Assembly: GCF_020524165.1 (NCBI RefSeq)
Contig: NZ_JAIVKU010000001.1
Span: 124,001 to 188,000, forward strand
DNA: 64,000 nt
Direction: 5' to 3'
DNA from: Guptibacillus hwajinpoensis
GTDB taxonomy: Bacteria > Bacillota > Bacilli > Bacillales > Guptibacillaceae
How positions within the stretch are numbered: position 1 is the stretch's first letter; each line of letters starts with the position of its first letter. The notes beneath the pieces were generated by a model that did no database searches, was not told the origin of the DNA, and worked only from the letters and a program-made list of their open reading frames with translations. Position numbers and translations under genes: made by a program. This document shows, in pieces, positions 25,426 to 33,123 of the stretch.

Positions 25426-27171
25426 TTACATCGCAACAGAAGATTCTGAAGGAAGTTTTCCATAAAACAGGCGACGTTCATTTGTTTTAGGGTGATAGTA
25501 CACGAGTAAAAGGGTTTGCACAGCCTGACCGTTTTCAGAGGCTGGTAAAAGTTCTACGACCGTATGCTTATGAAGCTCTCGTTCCGATAACTGTAATGAT
25601 TGATAGGCTTCTCCCAGCAAAGCTGGCTGATTGTTAATCAATTTTAAAAGTGTTCCTTCTTTTTCTTTGTCTAAGCGGTCACTCCACCACACCGTCCGCG
25701 GTTTTTTCTTTGACTTAGATAAATAGTCGATTTTCATAAGAGAGGACACACGTTCATGATGTTGAGGCGCATGCATCTTAATAAAATCAGCGAGCCGCCT
25801 GAAAAGATCTTCAAGCTGATGGCCGATGCGTGACCATCCTTTGCCTTCCCAGTAACTACCGAAAGCTTGAAAGAAATCAAATGGTGATGGAAACACTTCT
25901 GTCACGAGATATTCAATCGTTGGATCCATCCGGTGATCGTTCCAGTATTTTTCGAGCACATCCTCCACCTGTTTAATGCGAATAACGTCATCAAATGAAA
26001 GAACGTTATTGCCGAGAATTTCATAAGGTGCATTGTCCATGTATAGATAGCCGTGCTTTTCTGCGCTTAGCCTTACCCCAGTTCCACGAAGCATTTTTAG
26101 AAAACCGAGCTGAAGCTCTTCAGGACGAAACGAGAAAACATCATTAAACGTTTTACGGAACGATGCGTAATCTTCTTCCGGAAGTCCGGCTATTAAATCA
26201 AGATGCTGATCGATTTTTCCGCCGTCTTTTACCATTGTCACCGTTCGGGCGAGCTTCTCGTAATTTTGCTTACGCATCACGAGTTCATTCGTTGCGTCGT
26301 TCGTTGACTGTATCCCGATTTCAAAGCGAAAAAGACCTGGAGGTGCTTCGCGATTCAGAAACTCAAGTACTTCCGGGCGCATAATGTCAGCTGTGATTTC
26401 AAATTGAAAGACGCAACCAGGGCGATGCTCATCGATAAGAAATTGGAACATATCGATCGCATAGTTTCGTCGGATGTTAAACGTTCGATCGACGAATTTA
26501 ATCGTTTTTGCCCCATTGTCCATCAAGTAACGGAGCTCATCCTTCATGCGTTCTGCTGGAAAATACCTCACCCCAACTTCGATAGAAGAGAGGCAGAACT
26601 GGCAAGAATAAGGACAGCCTCGACTCGTTTCAACATAGGTTACACGGCGACCAAGATCAGCGCGATCTTCTTCAAAACGAAACGGAGATGGAAGGTCACT
26701 TAAGCTAAGCTTCGGTGCAGGTGGATTGATGTGGTTTTCTCCCTCTTTTCGGTATGCAATGCCTTTTACAGACTCTATGGATTCACCTGTTTCAATAGAA
26801 TGAAGAAGCTCTTTAAATGTGTGTTCGCCTTCTCCCATCACAATATAATCGGCCTGAGGGATGCGATCAAGCCACTCATACACATCATATGACACTTCTG
26901 GTCCGCCAAGTACAATTGTGAGTGACGGATTTACTTTTTTTAACATTTCAATGACGGGAATGGTTTCTTCAATGTTCCAGATGTAGCAACTAAAGCCAAT
27001 CACATCGGCTTTCATGCTGTGTAGGTCACTTACAATATTCATAACGGGATCTTTAATCGTGTATTCTGCCATCTTGATCTCATAGTCAGGGGCAGCGGAG
27101 GCTTTTAAATAACGTAATGCGAGACAAGTATGAATAAACTTCGCATTTAACGTACTGACAACAATCTTCAT
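25426..27171 (-). CDS. Cobalamin-binding-fold radical SAM protein (DUF4080 type)
   Basis: A 581-residue protein with an N-terminal B12-binding-like domain (about 1-140), a radical SAM domain with the CxxxCxxC cluster motif CPYSCQFC, and a C-terminal region of the DUF4080 type. The classic DxHxxG cobalamin-ligating motif is not apparent, so base-off B12 binding is uncertain. ATG 27171 is chosen over an upstream ATG at 27204 because CAGGAG lies just before it and the upstream ATG overlaps an extended -10 (TGATATAAT). Such proteins modify or methylate unknown substrates. It is monocistronic. Confidence 0.85.
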   Translation of the reverse strand: MKIVVSTLNAKFIHTCLALRYLKASAAPDYEIKMAEYTIKDPVMNIVSDLHSMKADVIGFSCYIWNIEETIPVIEMLKKVNPSLTIVLGGPEVSYDVYEWLDRIPQADYIVMGEGEHTFKELLHSIETGESIESVKGIAYRKEGENHINPPAPKLSLSDLPSPFRFEEDRADLGRRVTYVETSRGCPYSCQFCLSSIEVGVRYFPAERMKDELRYLMDNGAKTIKFVDRTFNIRRNYAIDMFQFLIDEHRPGCVFQFEITADIMRPEVLEFLNREAPPGLFRFEIGIQSTNDATNELVMRKQNYEKLARTVTMVKDGGKIDQHLDLIAGLPEEDYASFRKTFNDVFSFRPEELQLGFLKMLRGTGVRLSAEKHGYLYMDNAPYEILGNNVLSFDDVIRIKQVEDVLEKYWNDHRMDPTIEYLVTEVFPSPFDFFQAFGSYWEGKGWSRIGHQLEDLFRRLADFIKMHAPQHHERVSSLMKIDYLSKSKKKPRTVWWSDRLDKEKEGTLLKLINNQPALLGEAYQSLQLSERELHKHTVVELLPASENGQAVQTLLLVYYHPKTNERRLFYGKLPSESSVAM

Positions 27172-27244
27172 TTTTTCCAACTCCTGCATTGTTAATCTTT
27201 TCATTATATCACCAGAATGGGATCTTTTCTTAAGAAAAATACGT

Positions 27245-27283
27245 TTGATTATTCAGAAAATATTTGTAATGTAAGCGTTATCA
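27245..27283 (+). promoter_or_regulatory. Promoter with perfect cre (CcpA) site
   Basis: TTGATT (27245-27250), a 16-bp spacer and TAATGT (27267-27272) form a plausible sigma-A promoter. TGTAAGCGTTATCA at 27270-27283 fits every position of the catabolite-responsive element consensus TGWAANCGNTNWCA and overlaps the -10, implying CcpA repression. Confidence 0.65.
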
Positions 27284-27317
27284 TGAGAAGATAAACAAAA
27301 ACTGGGGAGTGACGCAA

Positions 27318-28364
27318 TTGGAACTTGCTTCAATAACGCCTGAACATCCTTTCACTGAACAGGATTTTGAGTATACTGCGTTAATGCCAAGCTATCGTGT
27401 TGACTTAAGGAATCCTCGAAATGAACAGTTGGATCGTTTTGTAAATGCGAATGTTGTTAGTGACTGGTCAGACCTTTCGTGGAAACAGGTAGGAAGGCCA
27501 TTTGAAGTAAAGAAACTTGCGAGAGAGCGACGGGACTGGGAAGCAGAACATCAGCAGGACATGCCAGTGAAAACGTCGTGGGAATACTTTAACCGCTCCT
27601 TTCATCAGCTGTTCATGCAGGACGTACCAGCGGAACAAAAGCGAGTGAAGTCTTCTCTAAAAGATAGTTTCAAAGGCTTTCATTTACGTGATGTTAAGCA
27701 TGGACTGGGCGAGATGGTGCGCTTGTCTCTTTGGAATTATGTGCACCGCATTGAAGATGGCATTTGGGATCCAAGAGGGAAGCGGGCTCTTTTTGAAGGA
27801 CTGGATGTGAAAAATCCTCGTATTCTCTTTTTAGGCGCAGCGGAAGGATATGAAGCGATGCAGCTTCATGCGATGTATCCTGGTGGAGAAGTCGTTATGG
27901 TCGACTATGATGCTTTCTGTAAATCCGACCGATTTGGGCATTTTCCCAATACGTATCCGTTTCTTGGGACAAATCCACAAACCGGCGGGCCCAAAGTTTG
28001 GTACAAAGATCAGATGAATATTAGTTATCTCGTAAAAGATATCCGTGATCTCGATTTTCATAAAGAGTTTGATATTGTCTTGAGCGTTGGGTTACTTGAG
28101 CATGTACCTGATGAGCACAAGCCCGCGATACTAGACTGGCATCGAAAGTTTGTGAAGGATAATGGATATGTGATCATGACAACGCCTCGAAATCAGATGA
28201 AGTCTCGTCTTTATTATCACGTGATGGCCGATATGATGAACCATACGTATCGAGAGCTAATGGATATTCGCCAGATGGGGCTCTATGCCTACGAGAACGG
28301 CATGGATATTGTGAGACACGGATACATCAAAGTTCATAACGGGATCATTGCAAGAGCACGCTAA
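27318..28364 (+). CDS. Class I SAM-dependent methyltransferase
   Basis: A 348-residue protein with a long N-terminal extension (about 1-165) and a C-terminal Rossmann methyltransferase domain. Motif I is degenerate (ILFLGAAEGYEAMQ), then comes an acidic strand end (VMVDYD) and the LSVGLLEHVPD motif typical of Methyltransf_11/23 enzymes. The TTG at 27318 is preferred: the GTG at 27309 overlaps the GGGGAG ribosome site, while the TTG lies 8 nt beyond it. Substrate unknown. A perfect cre site at the promoter suggests it is shut down on good carbon sources. Confidence 0.75.
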   Translation: MELASITPEHPFTEQDFEYTALMPSYRVDLRNPRNEQLDRFVNANVVSDWSDLSWKQVGRPFEVKKLARERRDWEAEHQQDMPVKTSWEYFNRSFHQLFMQDVPAEQKRVKSSLKDSFKGFHLRDVKHGLGEMVRLSLWNYVHRIEDGIWDPRGKRALFEGLDVKNPRILFLGAAEGYEAMQLHAMYPGGEVVMVDYDAFCKSDRFGHFPNTYPFLGTNPQTGGPKVWYKDQMNISYLVKDIRDLDFHKEFDIVLSVGLLEHVPDEHKPAILDWHRKFVKDNGYVIMTTPRNQMKSRLYYHVMADMMNHTYRELMDIRQMGLYAYENGMDIVRHGYIKVHNGIIARAR

Positions 28365-28427
28365 TGGCTAGCACACTTTTCTTAATTATGATAAAAGTGA
28401 GGTGAGACAATCACTAGGAGGGGTAAT

Positions 28428-28901
28428 ATGAGTGTACATTCATTCACTGCAGAAACGCTTCAAGGGAAAGAAATGCCGCTTTCAGAATATAGTGGCAAGG
28501 TACTTCTGATCGTCAATACGGCAAGCAAATGTGGATTAACACCGCAATACGAAGGGCTTCAGGAACTATATACGTCTCTTGAAGATAAGCCGTTTGAAAT
28601 TCTTGGTTTTCCCTGTAATCAGTTTGGCGAGCAGGAACCTGGATCCAAAGAAGATATTGAGGAATTTTGTTCGATAAATTATGGCGTTAGTTTTCCAATG
28701 TTCGCTAAAATTGATGTGAACGGTGAACATGCTCATCCTCTTTACACGTATTTAACGAAGGAAGCGCCAGGGATCGAACATGCCGACATCCCATGGAACT
28801 TTACGAAGTTTCTTGTGAATGAAAATGGTGAGGTTGTAAAACGCTATGAACCTACGACTGAACCGGCTGATTTAAAGAAAGATATCGAGGAAATGCTCTA
28901 A
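28428..28901 (+). CDS. bsaA: Glutathione peroxidase-family thiol peroxidase
   Basis: A 157-residue cysteine-type glutathione peroxidase homologue. The peroxidatic residue is C35 in NTASKCGLTPQY, a cysteine where animal enzymes have selenocysteine. The active-site partners FPCNQFGEQEPG and DIPWNFTKFLV supply glutamine, asparagine and tryptophan. In Bacilli such enzymes probably use thioredoxin or bacillithiol rather than glutathione. ATG 28428 has AGGAGGGG upstream. It adds to the window's thiol-oxidation defence genes (msrAB, ohr). Confidence 0.9.
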   Translation: MSVHSFTAETLQGKEMPLSEYSGKVLLIVNTASKCGLTPQYEGLQELYTSLEDKPFEILGFPCNQFGEQEPGSKEDIEEFCSINYGVSFPMFAKIDVNGEHAHPLYTYLTKEAPGIEHADIPWNFTKFLVNENGEVVKRYEPTTEPADLKKDIEEML

Positions 28902-28957
28902 AAAAGGTTCAGTAATTGTCGAAACGGGGTATATCATTTCTGAGGTGATGATTCAAA

Positions 28958-29152
28958 ATGAAATGGTGGATTCCGTTTTGCTATATGATTGGCACGTTTT
29001 CAGGAGCGATGCTCAGTGGATGGGGCATGGACCGTGAATGGGATGTGTTTCCTTCATTTGCGATGGCAATTACAGCATTTTTTATAGGGATATTTTATAT
29101 TGTCGTTCGCGACGTTGTTCCAAAAGTCTTTGATGAGACCCTACGTAACTAG
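28958..29152 (+). CDS. Small two-helix membrane protein
   Basis: A 64-residue protein with two hydrophobic helices (about 4-20 and 31-52) separated by an acidic loop (GMDREWD). It has a GAGGTGATG ribosome region before the ATG at 28958 and a terminator directly after. I do not recognise a family. Supported by the ribosome site, topology and position between genes. Confidence 0.6.
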   Translation: MKWWIPFCYMIGTFSGAMLSGWGMDREWDVFPSFAMAITAFFIGIFYIVVRDVVPKVFDETLRN

Positions 29153-29168
29153 TACGCAGGGTTTTTTT
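29138..29168 (+). terminator. Terminator after the small membrane protein gene
   Basis: A stem ACCCTACGT / ACGCAGGGT (one mismatch) followed by T7. It spans the stop codon. Confidence 0.7.
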
Positions 29169-29185
29169 GTGGTTTAAAAGGTTTA

Positions 29186-29809
29186 TTAACAGCTCATATC
29201 AAAGGGGTGAAACGGGGGTTCCGCTTGATAGAGAAACTCCGATTTCCCTTGCTCCCATTTCCAGGCTGCATACGCAGCAAGGCAAGCATCAAAAGAGTGC
29301 GAGGACTGAAGCGCTTTGTTTGGAATGCCGCTCACCCCCTCGCTCTCGAGAAAGCTTCTTAGCTCATCGCGTGATTCCATTTCTGTTTTATAATCGAGAA
29401 CCGCTCCCAAATGTGGCGTTCGCAAACCAATGGCTGCTCCAGGATGAACCTCAACGAGATGCGTGTTAACCAGACCTCTCGAGAGAGAAATGCCTCTTAA
29501 CGTTAAATACACCATTCGCGTCATCGTCGGGGTCATAATTGACCCACTTCTCATTCCAGCTTTCACAATACGCTGTCGAAGAGCACGGTCTGATGGACGA
29601 TCGCCACCACCCGGCTGATACGATAGGGGCGCATCCATTCCGACAAAGGTCTCCTTGTTATCTTGGAATCGTTCATAGATTTCTTCATCCGTAACACCTT
29701 CCAATAGTTGAACAAACATAAGCTTCTTATCGTTCCCCTCAAAAATGGCTAAAGACGTATCCTTCGTATTTGATGGTCCGGATAAGTCAATACCAGCATA
29801 CTGCTTCAT
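29186..29809 (-). CDS. DUF429 family protein, predicted RNase H-like fold
   Basis: A 207-residue protein of the DUF429 family. It starts with the acidic strand YAGIDLSGP and contains VGMDAPLS and SHSFDACLAAYAAWKW, the three acidic positions expected of an RNase H-like nuclease fold. ATG 29809 has a GAAGGAG site. Biochemical activity is not established for this family to my knowledge. Confidence 0.8.
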   Translation of the reverse strand: MKQYAGIDLSGPSNTKDTSLAIFEGNDKKLMFVQLLEGVTDEEIYERFQDNKETFVGMDAPLSYQPGGGDRPSDRALRQRIVKAGMRSGSIMTPTMTRMVYLTLRGISLSRGLVNTHLVEVHPGAAIGLRTPHLGAVLDYKTEMESRDELRSFLESEGVSGIPNKALQSSHSFDACLAAYAAWKWEQGKSEFLYQAEPPFHPFDMSC

Positions 29810-29915
29810 AATAGCCGCTCCTTCTATCTGAATTAAGTAAACAATAAGTGGAAAATGGGTTCATGTAAACCCCCTGCTTACGTTATAATGTAGGAATAGA
29901 AACGGACTGATACGA

Positions 29916-30977
29916 ATGATAGACATAAGGCATAAAGTATTTAAATTTGTTGGTGGACGTATTTTAAAAACAGGACTGGCGGCGTTTCTAACCGCCTGGA
30001 TTTGTGATGCGCTTGGATTGCCTGTTCTCTTTGCGGTGATTACCGCGATTGTAACGGTTGAACCGACCGCCTCCGATTCCATTAAGAAAGGGCTTGTACG
30101 CTTTCCCGCTGCGGCGATCGGCGCCGGATTTGCAATGTTGTTTGAATCTTTTTTACATCAATCGCCCTTCACGTTTGCATTAGCTGCAACCTTCACGTTA
30201 ATTGCCTGTCATAAGCTTGGTCTCGATGACGGGATGCTTGTGGCAACGCTGACAGCCGTAGCGATGATTCCGGATACGACAGGCGATTATATGACTTCAT
30301 TTGTTGGACGACTTAGTACAACGTTAATCGGGATTGTGGTCTCAACTGCCGTTAACTACTTTGTCATGCCACCCAAATTTCATACGATGATTAATCAAGG
30401 TGTCAAGCGGCTGTATCGAAATGCTGGTGATTTATTAGATCAAATTATCATCGATCTCCCTCATGCTAAAAAACAAACGCTCGTTTACCAGAGACTTAGT
30501 CGTGATCTGGAACGAACATACAAATTAATTGCTTACCAGCGTGAGGAATGGAAATACCGTAGACACAGCATAAATGAAGTGCGTAGTTTCTCAGTTGTAC
30601 TTAAAAAGCTCGAATACCTTCAAAAGATCCTTTATCACCTTGGAAATATGTTATTTACTGAGACAAAAAACACCATTGACCAAGATGACCATCGCATTAT
30701 TATTGAAGCGGGTCGATCGATTTCAAAAGCGTTCCATAACCCTTCCACACAGAATTCGAAAGCTCATCTAGAAAGTATCGAAAAGCTTGATCAGCTCTTT
30801 CACGACCTTGATGACATAAGAGATGAAACGACAGATCCACGCCATCATTTTACTGGAAAAATGATTGTTATTTTTGAATTGCTTTCTTTAAATGACGTGA
30901 TTGATGATCTGTATATCTTAGAACAGAAAGAAAAAAGGTACAAAAGCAGGGGGGATAAGCGTGATGCTGATCTTTGA
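29916..30977 (+). CDS. Aromatic acid exporter (ArAE) family membrane protein
   Basis: A 353-residue protein with an N-terminal half of about five or six membrane helices (about 12-155) typical of ArAE/FUSC-like exporters, and a soluble alpha-helical C-terminal half. The LPVLFAVITAIVTVEPTASD segment is characteristic of the Bacilli members related to YqjA and YgaE. A TATAAT lies at 29884-29889. Substrate unknown. The 3' end overlaps the next gene by 14 bp, so the two are translationally linked. Confidence 0.8.
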   Translation: MIDIRHKVFKFVGGRILKTGLAAFLTAWICDALGLPVLFAVITAIVTVEPTASDSIKKGLVRFPAAAIGAGFAMLFESFLHQSPFTFALAATFTLIACHKLGLDDGMLVATLTAVAMIPDTTGDYMTSFVGRLSTTLIGIVVSTAVNYFVMPPKFHTMINQGVKRLYRNAGDLLDQIIIDLPHAKKQTLVYQRLSRDLERTYKLIAYQREEWKYRRHSINEVRSFSVVLKKLEYLQKILYHLGNMLFTETKNTIDQDDHRIIIEAGRSISKAFHNPSTQNSKAHLESIEKLDQLFHDLDDIRDETTDPRHHFTGKMIVIFELLSLNDVIDDLYILEQKEKRYKSRGDKRDADL

Positions 30978-31323
30978 GGAAAAATGGGATCGAACGATTG
31001 CAGAGCGTGATCGTAAAATGTATGAGGAGATCTACACAAAGAATCCGATTCAAGAAGGCAAGATCCAGTTTATTCCCGTACGAATAGCTTTCAACCACCG
31101 AAATGATCTGCTTGCTTCCGTTTGCATCGTAAATGGGATGGATGACTGGATACTAGAAAATCGTTTGCTGTTTTATTTTGAAGACAACGTACTCGTAGCC
31201 GAGAAACGTTTTACTCATAACCTAACAGTTCCAGCCAACACGGCTGTACCATGGACATTTATTTTTACGCCTGACTCGATGATTCGACAGGCAACTCTTA
31301 AAAATTGGGAAGTCTCGAACTAA
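30964..31323 (+). CDS. SLAP domain-containing protein
   Basis: A 119-residue protein consisting of a single SLAP domain as found in Bacilli. Visible landmarks are FEEKWDRTI near the N terminus, the FIPVRIAFNHRNDLL strand pair and the VPWTFIF motif. It has no signal peptide. ATG 30964 is chosen over a GTG at 30961 because AGGGGGGAT (30948-30956) is then 7 nt away. It overlaps the ArAE gene by 14 bp, an unexplained partnership. The function of cytosolic SLAP proteins is not known to me. Confidence 0.7.
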   Translation: MLIFEEKWDRTIAERDRKMYEEIYTKNPIQEGKIQFIPVRIAFNHRNDLLASVCIVNGMDDWILENRLLFYFEDNVLVAEKRFTHNLTVPANTAVPWTFIFTPDSMIRQATLKNWEVSN

Positions 31324-31345
31324 TTTGATAAAAATTCACAAATTG

Positions 31346-31444
31346 AAATCCATGTTTTTACGACATTTCGCTTTCTTTCGACAGCTCATCGGCCAACAGC
31401 CTTAGTCGAAAAAAAACGAAAGAAGTAGAAATGTGGATTTTTTT
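31346..31444. repeat. Long imperfect inverted repeat, possible large terminator
   Basis: AAATCCA (31346-31352), CATTTC (31364-31369) and CTTTCTTTCGAC (31371-31382) are complemented in order by GTCG (31405-31408), CGAAAGAAG (31417-31425) and GAAATGTGGATTT (31428-31440), followed by a T-run. It could act as an unusually large terminator for the ArAE-SLAP pair or as a structured RNA. Confidence 0.5.
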
Positions 31445-31509
31445 GTATTAGTACAGTTTAGGTGTGGAGCTGTGTCATTGAACAGCCTGTACCAATTGCA
31501 GGAACAATA

Positions 31510-31518
31510 TGGTATAGT
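31510..31518 (+). promoter_or_regulatory. Extended -10 promoter of the TAXI-TRAP operon
   Basis: TGG-TATAGT is an extended -10 (TGnTATAGT) about 40 nt before the solute-binding protein gene. No good -35 is visible. Confidence 0.5.
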
Positions 31519-31557
31519 AAATTTGAAATTTTCTAATTATTGAAGGGGGCGAATGGC

Positions 31558-32532
31558 ATGGGAAAGAAAAAATTAATGAGTTTATTTATTGTCGTATTAT
31601 CGATGGCAATGATACTCGGTGCTTGTGGAGGGTCTGATTCAGAGGGAGAAGCGAACGGATCCCCTTCAGAGCTTAGTTTACTAACGGGTGGTACGGGAGG
31701 AACTTATTTTCCACTTGGTGGTGAGCTAGCGAATATTATTCAAGATGAAACCGATATTGAAAGTGCAAATGCGCAATCTTCTGGTGCTTCCGTTGAAAAT
31801 ATGCAAATTCTTCAGGATGGAGACGCGGATATTGCCTTTACACAAACAGATATTGCAGCTTATGCAACGAATGGTGAACTAATGTTTGAAGATGGAAAAG
31901 TGGACAATATACAGGCAATCGGCACACTTTACCCTGAAACGATTCAAATCGTAACGCTTGAAGAAAGCGGAATTGCTTCTGTTGATGAATTAAAAGGCAA
32001 GAAAGTATCGGTTGGAGCGCCGGGTAGTGGAACGTATGCGAATGCGGAGCAAGTGCTCGCAGCTCATGACATTACAATGGACGACATTGATGCTCAGCAT
32101 CTGGCATTTGATGAGTCCACAGAAGGCATTCAAGACGGCACAATCGACGCTGCTTTCATCACTTCTGGTACGCCGACAGGTGCGGTAGAAGGACTATCTG
32201 CTCAAAAGCAAGTTCGTATCCTTCCAATCGAACAGGATAAAATCGATAAGCTGATTGAAGAGCATCCGTACTATGCAGAAGATACGGTGAAAAGCGGAAC
32301 GTATAAAATTGAAAGTGACGTGAAAACCGTTGCGGTTCTTGCGATGCTTGTCGCTCGATCAGATCTTGATGAAGATTATGTGTATCAAGTAACGAAAGCG
32401 ATCTTTGATAACTCTGATAAAATTACCCACGCAAAAGGGGAGTTCATTACGGCTGATTCTGCACTAGATGGCGTTGGAATTGATCTTCATCCTGGAGCGA
32501 AGAAATACTTTGATGAAAAAGGTGTCGAGTAA
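31558..32532 (+). CDS. TAXI-family TRAP transporter solute-binding lipoprotein
   Basis: A 324-residue lipoprotein with a signal peptide ending in MILGACGG, then a TAXI-type binding domain beginning LTGGTGGTYFPLGGELANI. ATG 31558 is chosen over a TTG at 31540 because AAGGGGG lies 8 nt before it and the signal peptide then starts correctly with MGKKK. The protein captures an organic anion and delivers it to the fused permease two genes downstream. TAXI systems commonly import dicarboxylates or amino acids; the fumarase gene nearby is compatible with a C4-dicarboxylate, but this is inference. Confidence 0.9.
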   Translation: MGKKKLMSLFIVVLSMAMILGACGGSDSEGEANGSPSELSLLTGGTGGTYFPLGGELANIIQDETDIESANAQSSGASVENMQILQDGDADIAFTQTDIAAYATNGELMFEDGKVDNIQAIGTLYPETIQIVTLEESGIASVDELKGKKVSVGAPGSGTYANAEQVLAAHDITMDDIDAQHLAFDESTEGIQDGTIDAAFITSGTPTGAVEGLSAQKQVRILPIEQDKIDKLIEEHPYYAEDTVKSGTYKIESDVKTVAVLAMLVARSDLDEDYVYQVTKAIFDNSDKITHAKGEFITADSALDGVGIDLHPGAKKYFDEKGVE

Positions 32533-32568
32533 GTAAGAATCTACAAAAAAAGGATGTGATGGACGCAG

Positions 32569-33123
32569 GTGAAAAGCCTGCGTCTTCTTACGATGAAACC
32601 TTCTGATTCAACAAAACAATTTCTGTATCAAACGTCGATTGCCCTTATCCTTATTTTAATCGTTTTTCTTTATCCGTTTTTTCCTGTCGTGGCATTAGAA
32701 AAAGGAGGATCCGGAAAGGTACTTGCCTATGTGCCATTTGAGGATGACCCTGCGAACTTTGATATTCGCTATACGCACTCTGTTCACAAAACGCCCGTTC
32801 AGGAATCCTATTATGTATCGGAGTCAGGTGAAATTGTGCAATATGAGCTTGCTTATGAGAATTTCGCAATCGGTATGCCTTCTAATGCAGATGCAGGAGA
32901 GCGCTTTGTGCAGGATAAGGATGGATATAAAATCAAGGACATGAACCGAAAATTTCCGTTTATTGACCTTAGGACCGGACAGGTTGTTGCAAACCACGTA
33001 CTCCTTGTGCAAGATAAAGAAATTGAATTAAGTCGGATTATTGAACCGGGATCATGGCTTCATCTTGAATCAGAAAACATTAGTTTATGGCAGTGGATGA
33101 AAGGAGTGAACGTACTTGAGTGA
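32569..33123 (+). CDS. DUF1850 family protein of TAXI-TRAP operon
   Basis: A 184-residue protein with one N-terminal membrane helix (about 18-40) and an extracytoplasmic DUF1850 domain marked by DIRYTHSVHKTPVQESY. DUF1850 proteins are regularly encoded between the TAXI binding protein and the permease, as here, and presumably assist the transporter. The GTG at 32569 is not strongly supported by a ribosome site; an ATG at 32593 is an alternative. The 3' end overlaps the permease start by 8 bp. Confidence 0.8.
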   Translation: MKSLRLLTMKPSDSTKQFLYQTSIALILILIVFLYPFFPVVALEKGGSGKVLAYVPFEDDPANFDIRYTHSVHKTPVQESYYVSESGEIVQYELAYENFAIGMPSNADAGERFVQDKDGYKIKDMNRKFPFIDLRTGQVVANHVLLVQDKEIELSRIIEPGSWLHLESENISLWQWMKGVNVLE

